DNA of 64,000 bases from Pseudomonas cichorii (GTDB lineage: Bacteria > Pseudomonadota > Gammaproteobacteria > Pseudomonadales > Pseudomonadaceae): contig NZ_RBRE01000016.1 of the NCBI RefSeq assembly GCF_003700275.1, positions 108,208 through 172,207 on the forward strand, in the 5' to 3' direction. A program made the position numbers and the translations under genes. Below, in pieces: positions 43,986-53,308 of this stretch (position 1 is its first letter; every line of letters begins with the position of its first letter). The notes beneath the pieces are model-generated. The model did no database searches. It saw nothing but the letters and a program-made list of their open reading frames with translations, and had not been told where the DNA came from.

Positions 43986-46763
43986 ATGGACAGCACAAAT
44001 GATTGGGTCGCGTTGAGTCGTATCATTTCGGATCGTGACTTGATGGAGGGAGAAAAACTACAGGTCCGACTGGTTGAGAGCCAGAGCGGGAATCTGGTTG
44101 AGGTCGTTCAGTTCACCCCGGAACCCGATGGCCTCGGGCAATACATCTGGCCTCAGCGCCTGGCAGAGCGTATCAACCTTATTGCAGACAACATGCGAGC
44201 CGGGGTCCGGCAAACCGACGGATCATTCAAGGCTGAGTCCAGTAGCTATCTGAATGAGCTATGGGCTGAAAACGGTACTGACCGGACCTTTTTCACGACG
44301 GCATGTGATCTCAAAGGCTGGACGGATCTGGGCGCGATAACGTCGATTGGCTCTTTACCCAAGGGGTCGTCGATTACGTGTCGCTTATCGAGCAAGGACC
44401 ATGGCGACGAATACCAGACCCTGGTGGTGCCAATTCTGGATGATCAGTGTGATCGTTACACTTGGCCGGCTTTTCTGAGTCGCTCAATCAATGAAGCGGG
44501 CAACCTGTTGAGGGCTGGTGAAAAAAACGAATCCAGCAAGACCTTTGTTCCTATCGGCAGCAGTTATCGGAATCACCTGTGGGGACCCTCCGGGTTTCCT
44601 CTCTCGGCTCAATATCAGGTTTCATTGTCCAATAGCGCATTGGTCAGTGCGTCGAGTATTTATGAATCCTTGTGCACTCAGGTGATGGTAAAGCCACCTA
44701 CTTCACAAGTGATTGATGGATGGCTGAAGGGGTTTGTCGGCGGCAAGTTTCAGGACCTTTCTTATCCGGTTGCAGGTACACCAGTGAGTGATGTAACCCC
44801 ATTGATTACCCATCTGGAGCGTACGTTACAAATAGCCAGCTATTTATATCAACAGACTTCTCCCTTGCCAGTCGATTATCAGGTCAAAGCGTTTGAGGCC
44901 CTTGTTTTTTTTGCTGCGCAAGATTATCGAACGACTAACTGGTGGTATAGAAATATCGGCTTGGCCAAGCTGGCTGGCAGGGCTGGGCTGTTGCTTGCAA
45001 AACATTTGAAGCAGCAGGAGTTGATGAGTATTTTCATTCCTTATGCAATGAGAACCACGAATACCTACAGCTTCACCCAGACGGGTGCCAATCTTGCCGA
45101 TTTTGCATCCATTCAAATTGTCTGGAGTCTTTGTGCCTGGAAAAACTCAAATGAAGATACATACCTTCTCTATCTGAGAGCTTCAGCTGATGTACTGTCC
45201 GAGTTATGCATGCCTGTGGAACGAAATGGGGCACAGCATGGGGAAGGAATAAGTGTTGATTACTCCATAAGCCAGCACAACGCTTTACACAATGGTGTGT
45301 ATTGCTCACAGCTTTACTCCGGGACCTATGGTGCTGAATTATTGGGCAGGATCCTTGAGAGCATGGCTGTTCTGAGTAATGAGTTTGCACTGACGAGTTT
45401 GGCACTTCGTGAGTTGATAAAGGTCGTTGTGAATGGTAATGGATGGATGGGATTTGCCCGTCATCTCGACTTTCATGTCTGCGGCAGGGCGATCAGTCGC
45501 GGGGTGCTGATGAGTACCTACTATGCAAACTGGGCCAGGATGCTTTTACCCATTGCCGATGAGGAGAACAAGAAAGCGTTGAGCGAATTGATCCGTCGTG
45601 CAGAAGGCGATGAATCCAATAATCAATATTACAAGGGCGGCCGAATTTTTTGGGCCAATGATTATATGGCCCACATCGGTTCCAGCTATTGCTTGTGGGC
45701 CAAGGCCATCTCCACCCGTACCGTGGGCGGGGAGGGGGGCAATGGAGAAAATCCCAAAGGGTATTACATGGGGGCCGGTACCTATTTCCTGACTCGTCAC
45801 GGTAAAGAGTATGAAGGTATCCAGCCTGTCTGGGACTGGCAGCGCCTGCCAGGGACCACGGTTGAGCAAGTGCCCGACTTTATATGGCCCAATATTTGGG
45901 GGGTAAATATGTGGGGCAGCCATGATTTTGCTGGCGGAGTCAGTGACGGGAAAAGAAGCATCCTGTCCATGGAGTTGAGCAGAGGCTATGTGACCCATGC
46001 TTACAAGAGCGTGATAGCGCTGGAAAATCACATTGTTTGCATGGGTACCAGAATCGACAGCAGCACGGCTGTTCATCCGGTGGTGACCAGCATCAATCAG
46101 TGCATCGCCAATGGGCCGGTGCGTTATATCGATACAAAAGGCGAAGAGCATACCGTTGCAGTGGGGGAATCCGTCACCGCCGATGATATTCATATGGTTT
46201 ATCACGACGGGTTCGTCTACAGGTTTGGATTCCTGTGGGTTTACCCCAGCGTCACGATTGAAGTGAAGCTGTGTGCAGGCAGGTGGTCCGATATCAATGT
46301 GGGTGGTTCGCCCGATAAAGTGGAACATCCTGTGTTCTCGATATGGATCAATCATGCCCATGGGGAAAACGGTTCTTATCTCTATGAGGTTAGGGTCGCT
46401 GACGACTTCCCGGAAACACGCTCCGTGTTGGCAGTGCCAGAGATAACGGCGGATCTGCATTTCTGGGCGGATGCAGACGGTGCCTTGGTAGGGAGCTTCT
46501 TCAATCCATACGTTGCGGACGACGCGGCTGACAACAGTGAGTCTGTACTATTGCCGGAGCAGTCATGTTCATTCATCTATAAATCGGAAGGTACTCAGTT
46601 CAGCCTGATGTGTGCCGATCCAACGCAGACCCGGGACACGTTGTCGTTTATCGTCGAGCAGGATAAGGACGGGACTGGCCAGCGACGCATCGAAGTGCCG
46701 CTGCCGCAGGGCGATGATCGTGGTCGGGCGGTGTCAGGAATATACCCGTTGGGCAGCAAATAG
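43986..46763 (+). CDS. PL8-like polysaccharide lyase with duplicated N-terminal module
   Basis: 925 residues from ATG at 43986 (GGGAG seven bases upstream; an in-frame ATG at 43968 is less well placed). Residues about 8-100 and 112-205 are two copies of a module ending IWPQRLAERIN...L.AG and TWPAFLSRSIN...LRAG, then SSYLNELW / SSYRNHLW. Residues about 230-580 resemble the alpha/alpha toroid of family 8 lyases, with GISVDYSISQHN (His near 429) and YSGTYG (Tyr near 447) as catalytic candidates. After WDWQRLPGTT (about 615) come the beta-sandwich domains (YVTHAYKSV, FSIWINHAHG). PL8 enzymes cleave hyaluronan, chondroitin, xanthan or similar uronates by beta-elimination. No signal peptide is visible, which is odd. 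Base composition is less GC-rich than its neighbours, suggesting transfer. Confidence 0.75.
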   Translation: MDSTNDWVALSRIISDRDLMEGEKLQVRLVESQSGNLVEVVQFTPEPDGLGQYIWPQRLAERINLIADNMRAGVRQTDGSFKAESSSYLNELWAENGTDRTFFTTACDLKGWTDLGAITSIGSLPKGSSITCRLSSKDHGDEYQTLVVPILDDQCDRYTWPAFLSRSINEAGNLLRAGEKNESSKTFVPIGSSYRNHLWGPSGFPLSAQYQVSLSNSALVSASSIYESLCTQVMVKPPTSQVIDGWLKGFVGGKFQDLSYPVAGTPVSDVTPLITHLERTLQIASYLYQQTSPLPVDYQVKAFEALVFFAAQDYRTTNWWYRNIGLAKLAGRAGLLLAKHLKQQELMSIFIPYAMRTTNTYSFTQTGANLADFASIQIVWSLCAWKNSNEDTYLLYLRASADVLSELCMPVERNGAQHGEGISVDYSISQHNALHNGVYCSQLYSGTYGAELLGRILESMAVLSNEFALTSLALRELIKVVVNGNGWMGFARHLDFHVCGRAISRGVLMSTYYANWARMLLPIADEENKKALSELIRRAEGDESNNQYYKGGRIFWANDYMAHIGSSYCLWAKAISTRTVGGEGGNGENPKGYYMGAGTYFLTRHGKEYEGIQPVWDWQRLPGTTVEQVPDFIWPNIWGVNMWGSHDFAGGVSDGKRSILSMELSRGYVTHAYKSVIALENHIVCMGTRIDSSTAVHPVVTSINQCIANGPVRYIDTKGEEHTVAVGESVTADDIHMVYHDGFVYRFGFLWVYPSVTIEVKLCAGRWSDINVGGSPDKVEHPVFSIWINHAHGENGSYLYEVRVADDFPETRSVLAVPEITADLHFWADADGALVGSFFNPYVADDAADNSESVLLPEQSCSFIYKSEGTQFSLMCADPTQTRDTLSFIVEQDKDGTGQRRIEVPLPQGDDRGRAVSGIYPLGSK

Positions 46764-46781
46764 GTTTTTCGGATCAGGGAG

Positions 46782-46824
46782 GGCGCTGTACGAACTGTTT
46801 GCGACGCAGCATTCGTACAGAGCC
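46782..46824. terminator. Inverted repeat between convergent genes
   Basis: CTGTACGAA (46786-46794) and TTCGTACAG (46812-46820) with flanking GGC/GCC, between the lyase and AttH-like stop codons. No strong T-run. Confidence 0.5.
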
Positions 46825-47903
46825 TAATACCCCGTCATCTCCAGATACCCGACCCCGGTCTGGCTGCCGCTGACCTTTACCGGTCCTTCCCAGTAGGGAA
46901 TGCTCACGTTCATCCAGGCCTTGGGGTTCAGGGCGTCGGTGGTGATATCCAGATTCCTGCCGGGGATTCTGATCGACCAGCGGGTAGGTAAACGACGCCC
47001 GGCGATTTCAGTCTCGCTTAGCGGTTTCATCTCCACGTCACTGGCCTGCAGGCTCTGCGTCTTGCCCTCTGCGCTGATCCAGGTGCCGCTCAGATAAGGG
47101 TCGCCGTTCTTGTGGCGCATGCGATAGAGCATTACCTGTTCGCCATCTGCCAGATGCAGGGAAAACCAGTCCCAGCCGGTCTGGCTGGCCGTCAGCAGCT
47201 GGCTGCTCCATTCCCGGTCCAGCCAGGCATGCCCGCTGACCTGATAGCTTTTGCCGTCCATTTCCAGTGTGCCGCTGGCCTCGAAAAACGGCTGGCTGTA
47301 GTAGTACGAAGCCTGTCCAAGGTCGGATTTCTGGCTGTAACCCTGTTTGCCTTGCAGCACCAGTGGCTTGCTTGAGGTGAGTTGCAGGTCATAGCGGAAG
47401 TCCTGGCCGCTGGCTTTCAATTGCATACGCGCCAGTGGAGTCTGCACTTGTGACTGGCTGACCAGCGACCAGTCATCGATCCACGCCGTGAGCGGCGTCA
47501 GTTTCACGCCCGCCTGCTCGACGCCGCCGCGTGCATAGCGCTCTGCTGCATGATGGCGGGTCGCGGAAGTCGCGGCGGCATGGCCCAGCCAGATTGTGTT
47601 GTCGTTCCAGCCTGTTCCTTGCACGCCGGGACGCAGGCTGTTGCGGAACAGCGTCCATTGCACGCCGAAATCCTGGCCCTGTTGATCCTTGAGGGTGGCG
47701 GTGATGTACCACCATTCGATACGAAACCCGGGATGCTGGCCATGATCCTCGGGAAACGAGAACAACCGTCCTGGCGTTACCTGGGAAAATTCGTCGGCCT
47801 GGCTGCCCAGCCCTGCGAAACCGCTTTCGGGCGGCTGCTGATTGTCGCAGGCGGCCAGCAGGAGGATGAAGCCTGCGAGCACTAACCGCCAGTCAGTTTT
47901 CAT
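46824..47903 (-). CDS. AttH/CrtC-like lipocalin-type lipoprotein
   Basis: 359 residues. Lipobox LAAC near 17-20. The family pattern is clear: FRIEWWYITATL.D..G..FGVQWTLFRN, H......Y.AR, SGHAWLDREWSSQ, W.WFSLHL.DG...M.Y..R. and PTRW.I..P. This is the AttH/carotenoid 1,2-hydratase (CrtC) superfamily, whose bacterial lipoprotein members are of unknown activity. The gene overlaps the permease gene end by 11 bases. With the ATPase and permease it resembles the attE-attH set of Agrobacterium. Confidence 0.88.
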   Translation of the reverse strand: MKTDWRLVLAGFILLLAACDNQQPPESGFAGLGSQADEFSQVTPGRLFSFPEDHGQHPGFRIEWWYITATLKDQQGQDFGVQWTLFRNSLRPGVQGTGWNDNTIWLGHAAATSATRHHAAERYARGGVEQAGVKLTPLTAWIDDWSLVSQSQVQTPLARMQLKASGQDFRYDLQLTSSKPLVLQGKQGYSQKSDLGQASYYYSQPFFEASGTLEMDGKSYQVSGHAWLDREWSSQLLTASQTGWDWFSLHLADGEQVMLYRMRHKNGDPYLSGTWISAEGKTQSLQASDVEMKPLSETEIAGRRLPTRWSIRIPGRNLDITTDALNPKAWMNVSIPYWEGPVKVSGSQTGVGYLEMTGY

Positions 47904-50373
47904 GGGCGAAGGTCCTGAGCAGATCGGCAGGCCGGGTCCGGTACAGCTTGAGCAATGGCCAGGTCGAGGCCAGCAGAGTGGCCAACAGCGCCAGCGCCAT
48001 CAATTGCAGCAGTTGCAGCGGGAAAACATGCAAAGGCAGGCGCCAACCGAAGGCCTGCACATTGATGACCGTATTCAGGCACCAGGCCAGCATCAGCCCG
48101 AGAGGCAGGGCAAACAACACGGTCAGCACAGCCAGCAGCCAGGTCTGGCCCAGATTGAGCAGCATCAACTGACGGCGGGTCACGCCCAGCGCCCAGAGCG
48201 GTGCCAGTTGCCCGAGTCGGCTCTGACTCTGGGTCAGCAGGCCGATGAACAAGGCCACGCCCGCGACCCCCAGGGTCAGGCTGTTGAGCGCGGCAGTGGC
48301 CGCGAAGGTGCGCTCGAACACTTGGTACGACCAGCGCTTGAGCTGGCTTTGTTCGATGATGCTGTTGTCGTCGAGGGCAAAGCGGTTTTGCAGTTCGCTT
48401 ACCAGTGCCGGTATTGCCGCTTGATTGATTTTCAGGTTGAAGCGATTGGCTGTCAGCTGTGGCCAGTGGCTGAGCAAGTGGGTGGCATTGACCAGCAGAT
48501 GGCCCTTGGGATTGCCATAGTCGGCGTAGATACCCACGATCCGCGGTGCCCATTTGCCGCTGGGGACCGGCAGGCTCAGGGTATCGCCGAGCCCGAGCTT
48601 GAGCCGTCTGGCCAGCTGTTCGCTGAGCATGATGCTGTCTTCCCGAGTCATGTGATCCCAGGGATCTTCCGCGCTCGATTCCAGCAACTGCCAGTGCTGG
48701 CGATAAGTCGGATGATCTATTGCGCCGAACAGGTCGGCAGGCCAGCCCTGCAACTGGATCGGCACCTGCCAGTTGGGCAGCACGGCCGTGATATCGCTTC
48801 GCTGGTTCAGCCAGGTTTGCATCTCGCGGGCCTGATCCGGATTTTGCGGAGTGACGTACAGATCGGCAGACAGGCGTTGTTCCAGCCAGTCGGCGAAGGT
48901 TTGGCGAAACCCCGATGTCATGTTGCCGGCTCCGATATTGGCCGCCATTGCCAGCAGCAAGGCCATCAGCGCCAGACTCAAGGCCGGCAATTGTTGCCTG
49001 CAATCGGCGAGAAACCATTGGCCCAGCACCGAGCGGCTGCGTGTCAGCAAGCCGCCCAGCAGCGTATCGAGCACGACCGGCAAACTCAGCGCAGCACTCA
49101 GCAACACGGCGGAAATCAATACAAAGCCCATGATCAGGCTGTTGCCGAAAAGCCAGGCGGCCAGAGCAACGAGCGCGCTGCCTGCCGCAATCCAGGCCTG
49201 ACGCCGCAACCAGCGGGCATGGGCCTGATGCCAGGCTTGTGCATTGGCCAGTGCCAGCAAGGGCAGACGTGCGGCACGCAAGAGGCTGCCGACTCCGGCC
49301 AGCAGCGCCCCGAACAGGCTCAAGGCAATACCGTTGAGCCACCAGCCGAGACTCAGATTCAATTGTCCGCCCACCTCGGCGCCGTACAGACCGCGCAGAC
49401 TGGCTGCGACATCCGGCAGCAACAGGCTGGCCAACAGATAACCGCTGACCACGCCGAACATGCCGCCCAGTAGCGCCATGACGCCCAGTTCCAGAGCCAG
49501 CGCCGCAATCGACATGCGAGCGCTGACGCCTGAAGCACGCAAGTTGCGGATCAGGCCCCGGCGTTGCTCAAGTGCCAGGCCTATGGCGGCATGCACGATA
49601 AACAGCCCGACGACAAAGGACAGCACGCCCAGCGCATTCAGGTTCAGGTGAAAGCTGGCGGTCAGGCGTTGCAGGTTGTTGTCTTCGCCACTGTTTCTTA
49701 TCACCAGTTGTTCGCTGAGTGCCGCGGGCAATAGCGGATGTTCGGCTGCAAAGTTCTTGGGTAGTAACAGGCGGGATAACTGGTTGGGCATGTTCAGCAG
49801 CGCCTGGGCGAAGCCGATATCGGTCAACAGGATTCCCGGCGCCATATCCGCCTGCAGGTGCAAGGGCGGCAGGGCCAGACCGTTTTCAGTCAATGGCCGC
49901 TGGCCTTCCTGCATGCCGAGTGCCTGCAGGGTTTGCGGAGCAATCCAGGTCGCGCCGGGAGATGTCAGGAAGTCGATGACCTGACGGGTATCCAGGGTTT
50001 TTCCGGCAATGGCAGAGCCATTGGGCAGGGTTACCGGCTCGATGCCGATCAATTGCAGGCGCTGGTCTTCCCGTCCTTTCAAGGTGATGCGGCCTTGTAC
50101 CATGGGCGATACCGGCCAGCCGATTCGCCGCAGGCTGATGAACAGATCCTGCGAGAAAGCCGCGCCATTGGGCGACGCCAGACTGGCTTGCGGTTCGCCA
50201 CCGATCAACTGGCTGGTGCGTTGATAGCTTTCCCGTGCCTGGCTGTTGAGTGCCAGTACCCCGGTCAACAGGCTGGTGGCCAGCCACAGCCCGGTCAACA
50301 GGCTGAAAAGCTGAACCGGGTGGCGCCGCCAGTGGCTGAACAGGGCGCGCAATGTCCAATAAAACACTCGCAT
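47893..50373 (-). CDS. FtsX-like ABC export permease
   Basis: 826 residues from ATG at 50373. One N-terminal helix (about 10-35), a large periplasmic region, then groups of helices near 235-370, 385-450 and 690-810: the duplicated FtsX/MacB_PCD layout of YbbP- and LolC/E-type permeases with about ten helices. Acts with the ATPase encoded one base upstream, probably in lipoprotein, lipid or peptide extraction from the inner membrane rather than import. The start codon nearly touches the ATPase stop (TGATATG), implying coupled translation. Confidence 0.88.
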   Translation of the reverse strand: MRVFYWTLRALFSHWRRHPVQLFSLLTGLWLATSLLTGVLALNSQARESYQRTSQLIGGEPQASLASPNGAAFSQDLFISLRRIGWPVSPMVQGRITLKGREDQRLQLIGIEPVTLPNGSAIAGKTLDTRQVIDFLTSPGATWIAPQTLQALGMQEGQRPLTENGLALPPLHLQADMAPGILLTDIGFAQALLNMPNQLSRLLLPKNFAAEHPLLPAALSEQLVIRNSGEDNNLQRLTASFHLNLNALGVLSFVVGLFIVHAAIGLALEQRRGLIRNLRASGVSARMSIAALALELGVMALLGGMFGVVSGYLLASLLLPDVAASLRGLYGAEVGGQLNLSLGWWLNGIALSLFGALLAGVGSLLRAARLPLLALANAQAWHQAHARWLRRQAWIAAGSALVALAAWLFGNSLIMGFVLISAVLLSAALSLPVVLDTLLGGLLTRSRSVLGQWFLADCRQQLPALSLALMALLLAMAANIGAGNMTSGFRQTFADWLEQRLSADLYVTPQNPDQAREMQTWLNQRSDITAVLPNWQVPIQLQGWPADLFGAIDHPTYRQHWQLLESSAEDPWDHMTREDSIMLSEQLARRLKLGLGDTLSLPVPSGKWAPRIVGIYADYGNPKGHLLVNATHLLSHWPQLTANRFNLKINQAAIPALVSELQNRFALDDNSIIEQSQLKRWSYQVFERTFAATAALNSLTLGVAGVALFIGLLTQSQSRLGQLAPLWALGVTRRQLMLLNLGQTWLLAVLTVLFALPLGLMLAWCLNTVINVQAFGWRLPLHVFPLQLLQLMALALLATLLASTWPLLKLYRTRPADLLRTFAHEN

Positions 50374-50374
50374 A

Positions 50375-51043
50375 TCAATCCTCGCCTTCGGCGACCACAT
50401 GCCCTCTGTGCAACCTGACCTTGTGCGCCAGACGTTCGGCGACACGGGAACTGTGAGTGACCATCAGCAGGCTGGTGCTGCTGTCGCGCAACAGGTCCAG
50501 CAACAATTGCAGCACTTCATCGCTGGTGGCTTCGTCAAGATTGCCCGTCGGTTCGTCGGCCAACAGCAGGGCGGGGCGCGAAGCCAGTGCCCGGCCAATC
50601 GCAACTCGCTGCTGCTGGCCGCCGGACAGTTGTTCCGGATAGCGGGCCAGCAGGTCGCCCAGGCCCAGACGCTCGATCAGCCGGATTTGCCACTGAGGGT
50701 CATAGCGCCCGGCCAGACGTGCCTGGAACGCCAGATTGTCTTCGACCTTGAGGCTTTCGATCAGGTTGAACTGCTGAAAGACCAGGCCTATTTCGGTGCG
50801 GCGCCAGTTGGCCAGTTGCGCTTCGGACATGCTGTTCAAGGGGCGGTCCGCGACCTGAATGGTGCCGCTGTCGACGTGATCGAGCCCGGCAACCAGATGC
50901 AGCAAGGTGCTCTTGCCGCTTCCCGATTCACCCATCAGCGCCAGACTGCTGCCGCGCTCCAGGTGCAAATCGACGCCACGCAACACCTCTACCGGACCTT
51001 GAGCCGAGGGGTAGCTCTTGAATACATTTTGCACATGCAACAT
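50375..51043 (-). CDS. ABC exporter ATPase (MacB/LolD/YbbA type)
   Basis: 222 residues. Walker [11 protein letters not shown]-loop VFQQFNLI, signature [15 protein letters not shown], Walker [14 protein letters not shown], switch His in VTHS. The compact single-domain form with ADEPTGNLD is typical of FtsX-associated ATPases. First gene of the three-gene set ATPase-permease-AttH-like lipoprotein. Confidence 0.93.
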   Translation of the reverse strand: MLHVQNVFKSYPSAQGPVEVLRGVDLHLERGSSLALMGESGSGKSTLLHLVAGLDHVDSGTIQVADRPLNSMSEAQLANWRRTEIGLVFQQFNLIESLKVEDNLAFQARLAGRYDPQWQIRLIERLGLGDLLARYPEQLSGGQQQRVAIGRALASRPALLLADEPTGNLDEATSDEVLQLLLDLLRDSSTSLLMVTHSSRVAERLAHKVRLHRGHVVAEGED

Positions 51044-51170
51044 CGGGATGCCCGGTTGAAGTGATCGTGCCTTGAGGATAACTGCTGGTGGGCAGAGTGT
51101 GGCGTGAATATCCGGCCACAGGCCGGATTCAGCGGAGAGGTGTTATTCCAGATCGGGTGTTTTAAAGAGG

Positions 51171-51192
51171 TTCGCGAATGAATTCGCTTCTA
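51171..51192. repeat. REP half-element overlapping the mnmC stop
   Basis: TTCGCGAATGAATTCGCTTC, same family as at 38850; its end includes the complement of the mnmC TAG stop at 51190-51192. Confidence 0.7.
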
Positions 51193-53175
51193 CCCGGGCC
51201 GCTTGTTGCGAATCAGTCCGCGCAGGGCAAAGCGGTTGGGGTGGCAGGCTTCGGCGACGCTGCGCGGCAGTGGCAAGGGCTCGTTGTCCAGCCAGGCAGC
51301 GATCAGCTCGGCGGACAGCGGCGCGGTAATCAGCCCGCGTGAGCCATGGCCGCTGTTGACGTACAGCCCTTCGAGCCATGGGCACGGGATATCCGGTATT
51401 TGCCGGGCATCCTTGCTCAACGCGGCATAGGCCTCAGTGAACGCCTGCCTGTCTGCCAACGGCCCGACGATGGGCAGGTAATCCGGGCTGGTGCAGCGGA
51501 ACGCCGCACGTCCCTGCAACGTCTGCAGCGACAGGTTGGCCGAGTCGAGGCGTTCTGCCAGATCAGTGGATATTTCCCGTAACAATTCCAGGTTGCCCAG
51601 GTGATCGGCGGTATTGGGCGTCAGGTCGTCGCTATTGAAATCGAAACTGGCCCCCAGCGTATGTTCGCCCAGTCTCGACGGTGCCACGTAGCCTTCGGCG
51701 CAAACCACGGTTTGCAAGGTCTGGCTGCTTTCGGTCTGCGGCAAGCGGGTGATCTGCCCGCGAATGCGTTTGAGCGGCAGCTCGGCGCTGAGCGGGAACT
51801 GTCTGATATCGGCGGCACCGGCCAGCACCACGACCGGTGCGCTGTCGATCAGGCGCTGCTGATCCCAGGCTTGCCATTGGCCGTCGACGCGGCGCAGTTC
51901 CAGCGCTTCATGTCGGGCAATCAGTCTGATATTCGGATGGGTAACCTGGGCGCGGCACAGCGCTGGAGGATGAACCCAGCCACCCTCGGGGAAAAACAGG
52001 CCACCGCAGTTCAACTCGATGCCACTGCGAGCTTCGGCTGAAGGTTTGTCCAGTCGATGCAAAAGTGTCTCGGGAAAAGCTTCTGCCAGTTGTTGCTGAC
52101 GCTGGGCTTCCTTGTCGTCGAAGGCCAGTTGCAGAACGCCACAGCCGTCCCAGTCGACACCCCGTTGCAGACGTTCCAGCCAGCGTCGGGTATGACCAAA
52201 GCCACTGAGGATCAACTGCGACAACGCGGTGCCATGCGCCGAAAGTTTCAGGTAAAGCACGCCTTGCGGATTGCCCGAGGCTTCCTGAGCCGGTTCGGCA
52301 TGCCGCTCCAGCAAGCTCACCTGCCAGCCGCGCTTCGCCAGGCTGTCGGCGGTGGCACAACCGGCCAGTCCGGCACCGATCACCAGTACCTTGCGCTCGC
52401 CACCGATGAGCGGCGGACGAGCGAACCATGGTTTGGCTGGCGAGGGCGGTGCAGCCTCTTCGGGCCAGGCGATGAACTTGCCGCGCAGCACTTCCCATTT
52501 ATGGCCGATGCCCGGCACGCGCTTCATCTTGAACCCGGCTGCATTCAGGGCGCGGCGCACCCAGCCGGTGCTGGTAAAGGTGCCAATGCTGGCGTCCGGA
52601 GCCGACAGCCGGGCCAGTTCGGCGAACAGCTCCGGGGTCCACATTTCCGGGTTCTTGGCTGGCGCGAAGCCGTCGAGAAACCAGGCGTCGATCTGCCCGT
52701 CCAGTTGCGGCAGCATCTGCAAGGCATCGCCGATCAACAGGGTGAGAGTAACGCGCCCTTCGTCGAAGACCAGACGCTGAAAGCCTTCATGCACGGCGAT
52801 GTATTGATCGAGCAGTTGTCCGGCAAATACCGACAGCTCCGGCCACAGGCTCAATGCGCGTTGCAGGTCGTCGCGCCTGAGAGGGAATTTCTCGACGCTG
52901 ACGAAATGCAGACGAGCCTCGGCATGCGCACATTCCTCAAACAACTGCCAGGCACAGAGGAAGTTCAGCCCGGTCCCGAAACCCGTTTCGCCGATGACCA
53001 GCCGCTCGCCCGCAGGCAAGGCGCCAAAGCGCTCGCGCAGATCGTTCTGCACCAGAAACACATGGCGCGTTTCTGCAAGACCTGACTCAGTGGAGAAATA
53101 AACATCGGAGAAGGCGCGGGAATGCGGGTTGCCTTGTTCGTCCCAGTCGATCTGGGCGTGGCGGGTAATGGTCAT
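51190..53175 (-). CDS. mnmC: Bifunctional tRNA mnm5s2U34 biosynthesis protein MnmC
   Basis: 661 residues. The N-terminal methyltransferase domain (about 1-240; GETGFGTGLNFLCAWQLF, DAWFLDGFAPAKNPEMW) precedes an FAD-dependent oxidoreductase (about 262-640; VLVIGAGLAGCATADSLAKR, YVNSGHGSRGLITAPL). It removes the carboxymethyl group from cmnm5(s2)U34 in tRNA and then methylates to mnm5(s2)U. Both halves are intact. The last codons run into a REP element. Confidence 0.96.
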   Translation of the reverse strand: MTITRHAQIDWDEQGNPHSRAFSDVYFSTESGLAETRHVFLVQNDLRERFGALPAGERLVIGETGFGTGLNFLCAWQLFEECAHAEARLHFVSVEKFPLRRDDLQRALSLWPELSVFAGQLLDQYIAVHEGFQRLVFDEGRVTLTLLIGDALQMLPQLDGQIDAWFLDGFAPAKNPEMWTPELFAELARLSAPDASIGTFTSTGWVRRALNAAGFKMKRVPGIGHKWEVLRGKFIAWPEEAAPPSPAKPWFARPPLIGGERKVLVIGAGLAGCATADSLAKRGWQVSLLERHAEPAQEASGNPQGVLYLKLSAHGTALSQLILSGFGHTRRWLERLQRGVDWDGCGVLQLAFDDKEAQRQQQLAEAFPETLLHRLDKPSAEARSGIELNCGGLFFPEGGWVHPPALCRAQVTHPNIRLIARHEALELRRVDGQWQAWDQQRLIDSAPVVVLAGAADIRQFPLSAELPLKRIRGQITRLPQTESSQTLQTVVCAEGYVAPSRLGEHTLGASFDFNSDDLTPNTADHLGNLELLREISTDLAERLDSANLSLQTLQGRAAFRCTSPDYLPIVGPLADRQAFTEAYAALSKDARQIPDIPCPWLEGLYVNSGHGSRGLITAPLSAELIAAWLDNEPLPLPRSVAEACHPNRFALRGLIRNKRPG

Positions 53176-53270
53176 GTTCGGCTCGGCGTTGGCAGAGCCG
53201 GCATTTTACCTGTCTGGGCCGACAAAAGCGGCAGGTTCAGACATTCGCTTGATCCATGGCAAGGATTGCT

Positions 53271-53302
53271 GCCGGACAAACCTTGGGGAAGGCTTGTCCG
53301 GC
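53271..53302 (-). terminator. Hairpin after the NCS1 transporter gene
   Basis: GCCGGACAA / TTGTCCGGC with inner CCTT/AAGG pairs and a GGGG loop, seven bases after the transporter stop codon (minus strand). No long U-run. Confidence 0.65.
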
Positions 53303-53308
53303 AGTATT

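Noticed and set aside
47842..49473. 543-codon plus-strand frame
   Set aside because: Gln-rich antisense shadow of the FtsX-type permease gene; no domain or ribosome site.
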